Shown here: positions 24,951 through 34,150 of the stretch, in pieces
How the letters are laid out: each line of letters starts with the position of its first letter
Position numbering within the stretch: position 1 is the stretch's first letter
Assembly (NCBI RefSeq): GCF_029946505.1
Contig: NZ_JARZHG010000006.1
Coordinates: 310,001-374,000, forward strand
Direction of reading: 5' to 3'
Length of the DNA: 64,000 nucleotides
From: Polyangium sp. y55x31
GTDB lineage: Bacteria; Myxococcota_A; Polyangia; Polyangiales; Polyangiaceae
Notes under the pieces: generated by a model
What the model was told of the DNA's origin: nothing
The model's database searches: none
The model's input: only the letters and a program-made list of their open reading frames with translations
Made by a program: the position numbers and the translations under genes

Positions 24951-26672
24951 TCACCGCCGGCCCGGCGCGCGGGGCCGGCCCCGTCGCTCGGGCGCGCGCG
25001 TGGGCTCGCGCGAGGAGCCCGGGCCGCGGCCGAAGTCACGCTCGTTCCTCCGTCGCCGGTTGATCAGGAGCTGGATCTCCGCGTCGAAGCCGCCCATGTC
25101 GAGGCGCTGCACGAACGCTCGTTCGAGCCCGAGCTCGCGCGCGGCGCGGGCGCTCTGCGCGGGCAGCGGCGAGATCCACGCGATCCGGCCGCCCGGCTCG
25201 AGGACCTCCGCGACGTGCGCGAGGAACCGATCGAAGAACTCGTGCAGATCGATCCCACGCAGCACGCGCCGTCCCATCGGCGGGTTCGTCAGGACGACCG
25301 TCGGCGGCGCGCCGCGTGGCACGAACGAGAGCGCGTCTCCACGCGCGAGCACGGCGTCCTCGATGCCGACGGCGGCGAGGTTCTGGCGGGCCGCTTCGAG
25401 CGCGGCGAGGGACATGTCCGTGCCGAGCAGGCGCGCATACGGGCCAGCGAGCACACGCTCGCAGAGCTCGGTGCCCGAGCCGACGAAGGGATCCCAGACG
25501 ACGTCGTCGGCGTGGACGCCCGCGACCCGCACGAGCGCGGCGGCGATCGTCGGGTGCGAGGCCGCGGGCACGTCGCGCTCGCGGTAGGTGAAGCGCGGAT
25601 CGTCGACGCGAGGGCAGAGCTCGACCTCGATCGCATGGCGATCGGACAGCTCGTACACGAGCGCCTCCCAGGTGCTCTCGGTCGGGTCGTTGACGAGCTT
25701 CGGGTTCGCCGCGGCGATCGCCTCGGCCGCGCGCCACGTGCTCGCGCGGCGCTTGCCGCCGCCGGCCCAGGCGATCCGGAAGCGGATCGGGCCGGTCGTG
25801 AAATGTTCGAGCAAGCGAAGCGCCTCGGGCGAGGTGAGCGAGCGCGCGAGGGCCTCGGCGATGTCGCCCGAAGGATCGAGCTGCACGGGTGGGAGCGGGA
25901 AGCCGAAGAAGAGCATGGTCCTCGCCTCGAACAGGCGCTCGGGAGGACCGACGAGCGTGACGAGGACACGGTCCTCGCGGCCGTCCGGCGCGAGGCGAGG
26001 CTTGAGCCGGACGTCGATCTCGTCGCGCAGGATCGGCGCGAGGCCCGCGCGGCAGTGGAGCGCGACGGGCACGGGAGAAGGCGCGGGCTTGTGCACCTCG
26101 AAGATCGAGGGGACCTCGCGGCCGGCGGTCCTCTGCGCCATGAGCGAGGCCTTCGCCGTGGCGCGCGCGAGCAGCTCGTCGCCGCCCGTGTCGAGCTCGC
26201 GGAGCGCGCGGGCAGCTTCGTCGCCGCCCGTCTTGCCGAGCGCGGCAGCCATCGCGCGCCGCGCGGAAGCGTCGTTCTCCTTGGCGAGCGCAGCAGCGAG
26301 GGCGGCGGCTACGTCGGGGCCACGCAGCTTGCCGAGCGCGTTCGCAGCGAACCGTCGCGCCCGCGGATCCGCGTCGTCGAGCGCGCCGATCAGGAACGCC
26401 GAAAGCTCGGGCTCGGCATGCTCGGCCGCGACCTTCCCGACGAACGCGACGAGCCGCGCGCGTGGTTTCGTCTCGGCCGTGCGCGCGCCTCCGATGGCGA
26501 CGCGAGCCGCCTCCACGCCGAGGCGCAAAAGCGATCGTTCCGCGTCGTCCGTGTGCTCCCCTTCCTCCGCGACGAGCTCGACCAGCGCGGCCGCGTCGCT
26601 CCGGCGCGGCGAGAAGCCGGGGTCGCGGATCGCCTCTTCCAGCCGGAAATCCGGGGCTCTGCGCGCCGTCAT
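24951..26672 (-). CDS. HEAT-repeat protein fused to a THUMP-type RNA methyltransferase
   Basis: The 573-residue protein has an alpha-helical repeat region at about 20-185 (LIGALDDADPRARRFAANALGKLRG is a HEAT-type unit). A THUMP-like region follows (about 200-300), then a SAM methyltransferase with DPFVGSG (394-400) and NPPMG (463-467). The last two are the SAM site and NPPY-type motif of the Trm14/TrmN/RlmL group that makes N2-methylguanosine. It ends in an Arg/Pro-rich basic tail likely to touch RNA. The HEAT fusion is unusual for this family. Start ATG 26672 is chosen from the coding pattern; longer frames upstream are shadows of other genes. Whether the target is tRNA or rRNA cannot be told. 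Confidence 0.82.
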   Translation of the reverse strand: MTARRAPDFRLEEAIRDPGFSPRRSDAAALVELVAEEGEHTDDAERSLLRLGVEAARVAIGGARTAETKPRARLVAFVGKVAAEHAEPELSAFLIGALDDADPRARRFAANALGKLRGPDVAAALAAALAKENDASARRAMAAALGKTGGDEAARALRELDTGGDELLARATAKASLMAQRTAGREVPSIFEVHKPAPSPVPVALHCRAGLAPILRDEIDVRLKPRLAPDGREDRVLVTLVGPPERLFEARTMLFFGFPLPPVQLDPSGDIAEALARSLTSPEALRLLEHFTTGPIRFRIAWAGGGKRRASTWRAAEAIAAANPKLVNDPTESTWEALVYELSDRHAIEVELCPRVDDPRFTYRERDVPAASHPTIAAALVRVAGVHADDVVWDPFVGSGTELCERVLAGPYARLLGTDMSLAALEAARQNLAAVGIEDAVLARGDALSFVPRGAPPTVVLTNPPMGRRVLRGIDLHEFFDRFLAHVAEVLEPGGRIAWISPLPAQSARAARELGLERAFVQRLDMGGFDAEIQLLINRRRRNERDFGRGPGSSREPTRAPERRGRPRAPGRR

Positions 26673-26825
26673 GTCCTGGCCTCGCTCGCCCTGCGCCCGC
26701 TCTCTGCTGCCTCGACTCGCCGTTCGTCCACGGCGCGAGGATACGGCGCGCGCGCTCTTTCGCCACTGCCTCGGACGCGGGATGCCTTTCCCGAGGCCGG
26801 TTCCGCCGCTACACTCGCGCATCCG

Positions 26826-27737
26826 GTGCTCGACGTATCCACGGTCATCCCTCGCACTGCGCCTCCGCCCGAGGTGCTGCGGACCGCGCTCGATGCGCTC
26901 GAGCGAGGCGAGCGTGTCATCGTCGCCACGGTGATCGCCCGGCAGGGCTCCGCGCCTTGCACGCCCGGGCAGAAGCTCGCGCTCTTCCCCTCCGGCGCGG
27001 CGATCGGGACCGTCGGGGGCGGCGCCGTCGAGCGCGCGGTCCTCGCCGCGATGGCCGCGTTGCTCGCCGCGGACGCGCCTGCCCCGCGCGTCGACACCTT
27101 CCGCCTCGGGCCCTCGCTCGGCATGTGTTGCGGCGGCTCGGCCGAGATCCTGATCGAGCCCCTCTCCCCCGACCTCTCGGTGCTCGTCGTCGGCGCCGGG
27201 CACGTCGGCGTCTACCTCGCGCCGCTGCTCGCCTCGCTCGGGTTCGGCGTGACGCTCTGCGATGCGCGCGAGGTCGCGGCCGATCCCGCGCGTTTGCCAG
27301 GGCCGTCCGCCGGCCCGGACGGCGCGAGCGCGCCTCGCTTGCGCCTCCTCCAGGCCGATCACGACGATCCCGAAGTCCGCGCCTCGCTCCCCGCGGATCT
27401 CGGCCGCGCCGCGGCGCTCGTCATGACGCACGATCACCAGCTCGATCAGGCCGCGATCGAGTGGGCCATCGGCGCGGGGTTCGGGTTCGTCGGGGGCGTC
27501 GGCAGCCGCGCGAAGGCGGCGAGGACCCGCGCGCGGCTCGAGGCGAAGGGCGTCTCGGCGGCGGACATCACGCGCGTTCGCATGCCGCTCGGCGTGGACG
27601 TGGGCGCGCGCCTTCCGGCGGAGATCGGCGTCGCGATCGCGGCCGAGCTCGTGTCGTGGCGCGCGGGCCTCTCCGGCAGCCGCCGCGGCGCGCGGAGCCA
27701 TGGGCACGGCGAGCTCGAGAAGGAAGAAGACGCATGA
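26826..27737 (+). CDS. xdhC: XdhC-type molybdenum hydroxylase maturation protein
   Basis: The 303-residue protein has the XdhC N-terminal domain (ARQGSAPCTPGQKL, GTVGGGAVE, GPSLGMCCGGSAEILIEPL) and a Rossmann C-terminal domain (VLVVGAGHVG at about 117). XdhC binds the molybdenum cofactor, helps insert the sulfido ligand and delivers it to xanthine-dehydrogenase-like enzymes. It heads a run of genes for such an enzyme. GTG 26826 is the first plausible start; the next in-frame GTG (26872) would cut into the conserved region less cleanly. Its stop overlaps the next ATG (ATGA at 27734), so the two are coupled. Confidence 0.88.
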   Translation: MLDVSTVIPRTAPPPEVLRTALDALERGERVIVATVIARQGSAPCTPGQKLALFPSGAAIGTVGGGAVERAVLAAMAALLAADAPAPRVDTFRLGPSLGMCCGGSAEILIEPLSPDLSVLVVGAGHVGVYLAPLLASLGFGVTLCDAREVAADPARLPGPSAGPDGASAPRLRLLQADHDDPEVRASLPADLGRAAALVMTHDHQLDQAAIEWAIGAGFGFVGGVGSRAKAARTRARLEAKGVSAADITRVRMPLGVDVGARLPAEIGVAIAAELVSWRAGLSGSRRGARSHGHGELEKEEDA

Positions 27738-28363
27738 CGAACACCGTGTCGATCGTGCTCGCGGCTGGGAAAGGCATGCGCCTCGGCGGGCCGAAGGCGC
27801 TGCTCCTCTGGCCCGGTCCGCCCGGGCAGAAGCCGCGGCCGCTCGCGATCGCGCACGCCGAGGCCCGGCTCTCCTCCGAGTCCTCGCGGGTCGTCGTCGT
27901 CGCGCGCAAGCCCATCGTGCAGGCGCTCATCCCGTTCGTTCGTCCGGGCCTCGATCTCCTCGTCTCCGATGCGGCCGACGAGCTCGGGCCCGCGGGCTCC
28001 ATCGCCACCGCGGTCCAGCGCGTCGCCGCGAACGATCGCGTGCTCGTTTGCCCCGTCGACACCTTGCCCGCGCGCGGGACGACGACGGCGGCCTTGCTCG
28101 CGGCCCTCGGCGCGGACGGCGCGCCTCCGCTCGCGACGCGCCCGCGGCACGGCGGACGCGCGGGGCACCCCGTCGCGCTCCAGGGCCGCGCGCTCGATCG
28201 GTATCGCCAGCCGAACCCGCCTCCGCTGCGGGATCATCTTCACGCGCTCGGCGCCGATCTTCGTGACGTCGACGTCGACGACGCCGACGTGCTCGTGGAC
28301 ATCAACACGCCGGCCGAGGCGATGCGGTACCTGCGCGCGCCGCCCACGTTCCTCGGCGACTAG
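27734..28363 (+). CDS. MobA-like molybdenum cofactor nucleotidyltransferase
   Basis: The 209-residue protein has the NTP-transferase signature LAAGKGMRLGGPKALL at its N-terminus, then CPVDTLPARG and HPVALQGRAL. These are the nucleotide- and metal-binding segments of MobA/MocA/CoxC enzymes that attach CMP or GMP to molybdopterin. In hydroxylase clusters the usual product is the cytidine form, but base specificity cannot be read here. It overlaps xdhC by four bases and is followed 17 bases later by the ADP-ribosylglycohydrolase gene. The full-length family size is about 200, so it is complete. Confidence 0.88.
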   Translation: MTNTVSIVLAAGKGMRLGGPKALLLWPGPPGQKPRPLAIAHAEARLSSESSRVVVVARKPIVQALIPFVRPGLDLLVSDAADELGPAGSIATAVQRVAANDRVLVCPVDTLPARGTTTAALLAALGADGAPPLATRPRHGGRAGHPVALQGRALDRYRQPNPPPLRDHLHALGADLRDVDVDDADVLVDINTPAEAMRYLRAPPTFLGD

Positions 28364-28380
28364 CTCGGAAAGGACGCCTC

Positions 28381-29430
28381 GTGGACGAGACACCGCTTGC
28401 ATCTGCCTCCCGGCGCGCGTGGGCGCGCGGCGCCTTGCTCGGGCTCGCGGTGGGCGACGCTCTCGGCACCACGCTCGAGTTCCAGGCGCGCGAGGCGCCG
28501 CCCTTCCCCGAGCTCGCGAAAGGCCCGCACACCGACGTCACGGGCGGCGGACCGTTCCGCGTCGCCCCCGGGCAGGTCACCGACGACACGCAGATGGCCA
28601 CGTGCCTCGCGCTCAGCTTGAAGGAGCACGGCCGGTTTCACGCGACCGACGTGGCGGCGCGGTACGTCGCGTGGATCGAGCACGCCTTCGACATCGGCAA
28701 CCTCACGCACGCTTCGCTCTCCATGATCGCCCGCGGCGTCTCCCTCGGCGAAGCCGCGCGCCGCGCCTGGATCCACTCCGAGCGCAGGACCGCCGGCAAC
28801 GGCTCGCTCATGCGGATCGCGCCCATCGGCGTCGCGCTCGCGAACGCCCCCGAAGCGTGCCGCATGGCCGCGCTCGCCGACAGCGCGATCACGCACTACG
28901 ACCCGCGATGCCGCATCACCTGCGCCGCGCTCTGCGCCGCGATCGCCGCGGCCGGCGCGGGACGAACCTCGGCCACGGACCTGTTCGAGGTCGTGCGGGC
29001 CGAGGTCGAGGCGGCCGCCGCCACGCTCATCGACATCGTCCCGAGCGACGGACGTGACGTCGAGGCTGCGCGCGACGAGCTGCGCTGGGATCTCGAGCTC
29101 GCCGTTCGGGACGATCCCGAGCTCTACGGCCCCGAAATTCACCTGCATCGCCAGCAAGGGTTCGTCCGCGTGGCGTTCCGGCTCGCGCTCTGGGAGCTCC
29201 TGCACGCGCCGTCCTACGAGGCCGCGCTGATCGACGTCGTCAACCGAGGCGGCGACGCCGACACGAACGGCGCGATCACGGGCGCGCTCCTCGGCGCGCG
29301 TTTCGGCGAGGATGCGATCCCGGCCGCGTGGCGCGCGCGTGTCCTCGGTGCGCTCGACGAGGGCCCTCCCAGCGCGCTGCGTGACCTCTACCATCCGCGC
29401 CGCCTGGTCGAGCTCGCCGATACGATCTGA
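28381..29430 (+). CDS. ADP-ribosylglycohydrolase family protein (DraG-like)
   Basis: The 349-residue protein has the three DraG motifs: GLAVGDALGTTLE near residue 21, VTDDTQMATC near 64, and GGDADTNGAITGALLGARFG near 297. In DraG these Asp and Glu residues hold two metal ions, and the enzyme removes ADP-ribose from arginine on nitrogenase reductase or other proteins. The metal-binding pattern is intact, so it should be active. The GTG start at 28381 has GGAAAGGA upstream. It sits between the molybdenum cofactor gene and the molybdopterin subunit, so it may act on a cluster product, but that is only suggested by position. Confidence 0.88.
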   Translation: MDETPLASASRRAWARGALLGLAVGDALGTTLEFQAREAPPFPELAKGPHTDVTGGGPFRVAPGQVTDDTQMATCLALSLKEHGRFHATDVAARYVAWIEHAFDIGNLTHASLSMIARGVSLGEAARRAWIHSERRTAGNGSLMRIAPIGVALANAPEACRMAALADSAITHYDPRCRITCAALCAAIAAAGAGRTSATDLFEVVRAEVEAAAATLIDIVPSDGRDVEAARDELRWDLELAVRDDPELYGPEIHLHRQQGFVRVAFRLALWELLHAPSYEAALIDVVNRGGDADTNGAITGALLGARFGEDAIPAAWRARVLGALDEGPPSALRDLYHPRRLVELADTI

Positions 29431-29474
29431 GAGCGTTCTCCATCGAGACGATCCGCGGTATCGTGTCGCCCGCG

Positions 29475-31751
29475 ATGACGACCGCCGCGCAAAACGCTTC
29501 GTCTGCCCGCCCTCCCTTCATCGGCACCAACGTGCCGCGCACCGATGGCGCGTCCAAGGTGACGGGCCGCGCCGCGTACGTCGACGACTTGCCCCGCGAG
29601 CCCGGTGAGCTCTTCGGCGCCACCGTGCGCAGCCCCGTCCCGCGCGCGCGCCTCCGCGGCATCACCCTCGATCCCGCGTTCGACTGGAGCGACGTCACCG
29701 TCGTGCGCGCCTCGGACCTCGCGGTGAACGAGGTCCAGTGCATCACGGCCGAGCAGCCGATCCTCGCGGCCGATCAGATCCGCCACGCGTACGAGCCCGT
29801 CGTCCTCCTCGCGTGCGCGGACAAACGCAAGCTCGCGCAGGCCGTGCGCGCCGTGAAGCTCGACCTCGAACCGCTCACGCCCATCCTCGACCCCGAGCAG
29901 TCGCTCGCCAAGGTCGACGTCATCTGGGGCGAGGACAACGTCCACAAGCGCTTCTCCATCACGAAAGGCCGCGCCGATCTCCCCGATCCGGCCGCGAGCG
30001 CCGCCGCCATCGAAGCGGCGATCGCGAGCTCGGAGGTCGTCGTCCGCGGCCGCTACACGACGCACCACCAGGAGCAGCTCTACATCGAGCCGCAGGGCGT
30101 GATCGCCCGCTGGGACGAGAAAGGCGTCCACGTCACGGGCTCCCTCCAGTGCCCTTATTACGTGCACAAAGCGCTCGTCCACGGCTTCGACCTCGCGGCC
30201 GATCGCGTGCACGTCACGCAGGCCGTCACGGGCGGCGGGTTCGGCGGCAAGGAGGAGTATCCCTCGGTGATCGCCCTCCACGCCGCGCTCCTCGCGCAGA
30301 AGAGCGGCAAGCCCGTGCGCATGATCTACGACCGCAAGGAGGACATCGAGGCGACGACCAAGCGTCACCCGGCCATCTGCGAGATCGTCTCCGGCTGCGA
30401 TCGCGACGGCACGCTCCGCGCGCTCTCCATCCGCATCCTCATGGACGGCGGCGCGTACATGACGCTCACGCCCGTCGTCCTCTCGCGCGGCGCCTTGCAC
30501 GCGGCCGGCGTCTACCGCTGGGACGACGTGCGCATCGACGCCGTCGCCGTCGCCACGAACACCCCGCCGAACGGCGCCTTCCGCGGCTTCGGCGCGCCCC
30601 AGACCATCTGGGCGATCGAGCGCCACCTCGACCGCGTCGCGCAGGAGCTCGGCCGCGACCCGATGGACCTCAAGGCGCAGAACATGCTGCGCGAGGGCGA
30701 CACCACGGCCACGGGCCAGACCCTGCGCGGCTCCGTCGGCGTCGCCGAGTGCCTGGAAAAAGCCCTCACGGCGAGCGGGTACCACGACAAACGCAAAGCA
30801 CCCCCGGCCGTCCGCGGCCGCGTCGCGCGTGGCATCGGCGCGAGCGTCTTCATGCACGGCGCGGGCTTCACCGGCTCGGGCGAGAAGCACCTGAAGGGCC
30901 GCGTCGCCGTGGATCTCCTGCCCGGCGGCCGCCTTCGCATCCGCACCGCCTCGACCGACATCGGCCAGGGCACCGAGACTGTCTTCCGCCAGATCGCGGC
31001 TGACGCGACGGGCCTTCACCTCGCGGACATCGACTTCGCCGTTCCTTCGACCTCGTACGTTCCCGACTCCGGCCCCACGGTCGCCTCGCGCACCGTCATG
31101 GTCGTCGGCGGCATCGTCGAGCGCGCCGCGCGTGAAGTGGCCGCGCGCGTCCGCGCCGAGCAGGAGACCTCCGGCGGCGACTTCGCCGCGGCCGCCGATC
31201 GTTTGCTCACCAAGGAACGCGAGGTCACCGCGCTCGTGCAGTACGAGCATCCCGGCTGGGTCACCTGGGACGACAGCACGTACAAGGGCGACGCGTACCC
31301 GGTGTACGGCTACGCGTGCGACGTGGCCGAGGTCGAGGTCGATCTCGACACGCTCGAGGTCACGGTCACGGGCTTCTGGTCCGCGACGGACGTCGGCAAG
31401 GCCATCCACCCCGTCATGTGCAAGGGCCAGATCGAGGGCGGCAGCCTCCAGGCGATCGGCTGGGCGCTCTGGGAGGACGTCGTCTGGAAGAACGGCCTCA
31501 TCCAGAACCCGCGCATGACGAACTACATCATCCCGACCGCGCTCGACGCGCCTCCCATGCACGTCGACCTCGTCGAAGCTCCGTACGCGTACGGACCCGG
31601 CGGCGGCGCCAAGGGCGTCGGCGAGCTGCCCATGGACGGCGGCGCGCCGGCGATCGCCGCGGCGGTCGAGCACGCGACGGGGCTCTTCGCCCGCGATCTT
31701 CCCCTCTTGCCGGAGCGGCTGCTCGAGCTCCAGACCAACCGCAAGGGCTGA
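29475..31751 (+). CDS. Molybdopterin-binding subunit of a xanthine dehydrogenase family enzyme
   Basis: The 758-residue product has the aldehyde oxidase/xanthine dehydrogenase folds: an N-terminal a/b hammerhead (TDGASKVTGRAAYVDD), then GGGFGGKEEYPS, NGAFRGFGAPQ and GPGGGAKGVGE, the last with the conserved catalytic Glu. It is the catalytic subunit that hydroxylates purines or aldehydes with water oxygen at Mo. The substrate is not certain: GAFRGFG is the xanthine dehydrogenase type. ATG 29475 follows a GTG at 29463 that is also possible. It is followed by gloA, then by the iron-sulfur and FAD subunits, so the enzyme is a three-subunit type. Confidence 0.9.
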   Translation: MTTAAQNASSARPPFIGTNVPRTDGASKVTGRAAYVDDLPREPGELFGATVRSPVPRARLRGITLDPAFDWSDVTVVRASDLAVNEVQCITAEQPILAADQIRHAYEPVVLLACADKRKLAQAVRAVKLDLEPLTPILDPEQSLAKVDVIWGEDNVHKRFSITKGRADLPDPAASAAAIEAAIASSEVVVRGRYTTHHQEQLYIEPQGVIARWDEKGVHVTGSLQCPYYVHKALVHGFDLAADRVHVTQAVTGGGFGGKEEYPSVIALHAALLAQKSGKPVRMIYDRKEDIEATTKRHPAICEIVSGCDRDGTLRALSIRILMDGGAYMTLTPVVLSRGALHAAGVYRWDDVRIDAVAVATNTPPNGAFRGFGAPQTIWAIERHLDRVAQELGRDPMDLKAQNMLREGDTTATGQTLRGSVGVAECLEKALTASGYHDKRKAPPAVRGRVARGIGASVFMHGAGFTGSGEKHLKGRVAVDLLPGGRLRIRTASTDIGQGTETVFRQIAADATGLHLADIDFAVPSTSYVPDSGPTVASRTVMVVGGIVERAAREVAARVRAEQETSGGDFAAAADRLLTKEREVTALVQYEHPGWVTWDDSTYKGDAYPVYGYACDVAEVEVDLDTLEVTVTGFWSATDVGKAIHPVMCKGQIEGGSLQAIGWALWEDVVWKNGLIQNPRMTNYIIPTALDAPPMHVDLVEAPYAYGPGGGAKGVGELPMDGGAPAIAAAVEHATGLFARDLPLLPERLLELQTNRKG

Positions 31752-31787
31752 CCCAAGGCCCCGCGAACCGACGGAGAACCCACGACC

Positions 31788-32180
31788 ATGCGAATCCTCC
31801 ACACCATGCTCCGCGTCGGCGACCTCGACCGATCGCTCGCGTTTTACACCGACGTCCTCGGCATGAAGCTCATCCGCCGGCGCGACTATCCCGAGGGCCG
31901 GTTCACGCTCGCGTTCATCGGCTACGGCGACGAGTCGGAGACGGCGGTCCTCGAGCTCACGCACAACTGGGACACGAAGAGCTACGAGATCGGCACGGGC
32001 TACGGCCACATCGCGATCCAGGTCGACGACGCGTACAAGGCCTGCGAAGAGGTCAAGAAGCGCGGCGGCAAGGTCACGCGCGAGGCGGGTCCGATGAAGC
32101 ACGGCACCACCGTGATCGCGTTCGTCGAGGATCCGGACGGCTACAAGATCGAGTTCATCCAGCGCAAGGTGGAGGAATAA
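31788..32180 (+). CDS. gloA: Lactoylglutathione lyase (glyoxalase I)
   Basis: The 130-residue protein matches the size and layout of E. coli GloA. The four metal ligands fall at the same numbers: His5, Glu56, His74 and Glu122. This fits the nickel-type glyoxalase I that isomerises the hemithioacetal of methylglyoxal and glutathione. Segments such as [20 protein letters not shown] and [11 protein letters not shown] are diagnostic. The gene lies between the molybdopterin subunit (36 bases after its stop) and the iron-sulfur subunit (3 bases before it), which is an odd place for gloA and suggests co-expression with the molybdenum enzyme. Confidence 0.95.
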   Translation: MRILHTMLRVGDLDRSLAFYTDVLGMKLIRRRDYPEGRFTLAFIGYGDESETAVLELTHNWDTKSYEIGTGYGHIAIQVDDAYKACEEVKKRGGKVTREAGPMKHGTTVIAFVEDPDGYKIEFIQRKVEE

Positions 32181-32183
32181 CCC

Positions 32184-32660
32184 TTGAAGATCACGCTCAC
32201 CCTCAACGGCCTTTCGCGCGAGGTCGACCTGCCGCCGCTCGTGCGGCTGCTCGACGCGCTCCGCGGTCCGCTCGGTCTGCCGGGGACCAAGGAGGGCTGC
32301 GGCGAGGGCGAGTGTGGCTCGTGCACGGTGCTGCTCGACGGCGAACCCGTGAACGCCTGCCTCGTCTCGATCGGCCAGTGTGAAGGCCGCGCCGTCACCA
32401 CCGTCGAGGGCCTCTCCGCCCCGCACCTCGGCCCGCTCGCGCGTTGCTTCGTCGATCACGGCGGCGCGCAGTGCGGCATCTGCACCCCCGGCATGCTCAT
32501 CTCGGCCGAGGCGCTCCTCGCGCGAAGGCCCGATCCGAGCGACGAGGAGATCCGCGAGGCCATCGCGGGCAACCTCTGCCGCTGTACCGGGTATCAGCGC
32601 ATCGTCGACAGCATTCGCGAGGCGGCGCGTGAGCGCCGGGAAGCCGGAGGGGCGGCGTGA
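32184..32660 (+). CDS. 2Fe-2S subunit of the xanthine dehydrogenase family enzyme
   Basis: A 158-residue protein with two 2Fe-2S sites: CGEGECGSC plus a later Cys (plant ferredoxin type, about 39-60), and CGICTPGM with CRCTG (about 97-134, the helical site). It starts at TTG 32184 with GGAGG nine bases upstream; no ATG is better placed. It carries electrons from the molybdenum centre to the FAD subunit. Its stop overlaps the FAD subunit GTG by four bases. The three enzyme genes here are split by gloA. Confidence 0.92.
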   Translation: MKITLTLNGLSREVDLPPLVRLLDALRGPLGLPGTKEGCGEGECGSCTVLLDGEPVNACLVSIGQCEGRAVTTVEGLSAPHLGPLARCFVDHGGAQCGICTPGMLISAEALLARRPDPSDEEIREAIAGNLCRCTGYQRIVDSIREAARERREAGGAA

Positions 32661-33553
32661 GCCTCGCGGATCTTCCCCTCCACGACATGCAACGAGCTGC
32701 CTCGCTCGACGCGCTCTGCGGGATCGTCGCGGAGCGCCACGCGCGCGGCGAGGCCACGGTCCTGCTCGCGGGCGGGACCGACTGGGTCGTCGAGCAGGAG
32801 CTCAAGCCCCCGCGCGGCGACGCCGATCCGCGGCCCCTCGTCGTCGACGTCTCCTGCATGGCCGAGCTCCGCGGCATCACGGCGACGCGTGGCCTTTTGC
32901 GCATCGGCGCGGCCGCGACGTACCTCGAGATCCGCCGCCATCCCACGGTGATCGAGCGCGCCCCGATGCTCGCGGCGATGGCCCGGGAGCTCGGCGCGAT
33001 CCAGATCCAGGCCCGCGGCACGCTCGGCGGCAACCTCGCCACGGCCTCGCCCGCGGCGGACGGCGTCGCGGCGCTCGCGGCCTACGACGCGTCGATCGTC
33101 GTGAAGAGCGTCCGCGGCGAGCGCCGGATCCCCTTCTCCGCGCTGCAAACCGGCTACAAGCAGAGCACGCGCGCGCCGGACGAGGTCATCGTCGCCGTCG
33201 AGATCGCGCTCCCGCCCGAGGGTTCGCCCTGGCTCTGGCGCAAGGTCGGCACGCGTCGGGCGCAGGCCATCTCCAAGGTCGCGCTCGCGGGCATCGCCGT
33301 GCGCTCCGAGGATCGGGTCGTTCGACTCGGCCTCGGCATGGCCTCCGTCGCGCCGATCACCGCGACCCTCCTCCAGACCCGCGCCCTCGTCCTCTCGCGC
33401 CCCCTCTCCGCCATCACGGCCGATGCTCTGGATGCCGCCGTCCTCTCGGACATCGCGCCGATCGACGACGTCCGCTCGACCCGCGAGTACCGCAAGCACG
33501 CCGCGAAGGCCGTCGTGCGCGGCTTCCTCCGCGACCTCGGCGCGCCCGTCTGA
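32657..33553 (+). CDS. FAD-binding subunit of the xanthine dehydrogenase family enzyme
   Basis: The 298-residue protein has FAD_binding_5 features: LLAGGTDWVV near 36, IRIQ-type ARGTLGGNLATASPAADG near 120 and a C-terminal CO_deh_flav_C-like half (GLGMASVAPITATLLQT). It takes electrons from the 2Fe-2S subunit to NAD or another acceptor. GTG 32657 overlaps the upstream stop, so expression is coupled. The operon so far contains all three enzyme subunits plus xdhC, a MobA-like gene, an ADP-ribosylglycohydrolase gene and gloA. Confidence 0.9.
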   Translation: MSLADLPLHDMQRAASLDALCGIVAERHARGEATVLLAGGTDWVVEQELKPPRGDADPRPLVVDVSCMAELRGITATRGLLRIGAAATYLEIRRHPTVIERAPMLAAMARELGAIQIQARGTLGGNLATASPAADGVAALAAYDASIVVKSVRGERRIPFSALQTGYKQSTRAPDEVIVAVEIALPPEGSPWLWRKVGTRRAQAISKVALAGIAVRSEDRVVRLGLGMASVAPITATLLQTRALVLSRPLSAITADALDAAVLSDIAPIDDVRSTREYRKHAAKAVVRGFLRDLGAPV

Positions 33554-33582
33554 AAACGCGGTTGGCCCGCCAAACCTAGCCC

Positions 33583-34089
33583 ATGACCGACGCTCTCTCC
33601 TTCCGCCCCATTCGCCCCGAGGACGATCCTGCGATCGCCGCGATCATCCGCGCCGTGATGCCCGAGTTTGGCGCGGACGGGCCCGGCTTTGCCATTCACG
33701 ATCCCGAGGTCTCGGCCATGAGCGCGGCGTATTCCGGGCCTCGCTCGGCGTATTTCGTCGTCGAAATGGACGGCCGCGTCGTGGGCGGCGCGGGGATCGG
33801 GCCGCTCGAAGGCGGCGACGCGGACACGGCGGAGCTCCGCAAGATGTACTTTTTGCGCGAGGCGCGTGGCAAGGGAATGGGCGAACGCCTGCTCCGGCAT
33901 GTCCTCGGGGCCGCGCGGGAGCGCGGGTACGCCCGCGTCTACCTGGAGACGCTCACGGGCATGGATTCGGCGATGCGCCTTTACGAGCGCCTCGGCTTTC
34001 GCCGCCTCGATCGGCAGCTCGGCTGCACGGGACACCACGGCTGCAATCGTTTCTACATGCTCGATCTGGTCGTCGCCCTGACCACCTGA
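33583..34089 (+). CDS. GNAT-family N-acetyltransferase
   Basis: The 168-residue protein has the GNAT core: DTAELRKMYFL (strand 4), then REARGKGMGERLL, the Gln/Arg-x-x-Gly-x-Gly-type acetyl-CoA loop, and YLETLTGMDSAMRLYERLGF at the end. Members acetylate small molecules or protein N-termini; the substrate is unknown. It starts at ATG 33583, 30 bases after the FAD subunit, so it may be the last gene of that operon. A small inverted repeat (33562-33578) lies in that gap. Confidence 0.9.
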   Translation: MTDALSFRPIRPEDDPAIAAIIRAVMPEFGADGPGFAIHDPEVSAMSAAYSGPRSAYFVVEMDGRVVGGAGIGPLEGGDADTAELRKMYFLREARGKGMGERLLRHVLGAARERGYARVYLETLTGMDSAMRLYERLGFRRLDRQLGCTGHHGCNRFYMLDLVVALTT

Positions 34090-34113
34090 AACGCGGAATA
34101 AGCTGCTCTTGAC

Positions 34114-34143
34114 TTGACCTTCCTCGGGGCCGAGGGCTTTACT
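34114..34143 (+). promoter_or_regulatory. Candidate sigma70 promoter, probably giving a very short leader
   Basis: TTGACC at 34114-34119, an 18-base spacer and TTTACT at 34138-34143. The start codon at 34151 is only 8 bases past the -10 box, so the transcript would begin at or near the ATG. This is a moderate consensus match. Confidence 0.45.
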
Positions 34144-34150
34144 GCGCCCC

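Noticed and set aside
29388-32459. Open frame of over 1000 codons antisense to the molybdenum hydroxylase subunits
   Set aside because: It is a shadow of high third-position GC on the opposite strand. The sense genes have clear family motifs; the antisense product is Arg/Asp-rich with no motif.
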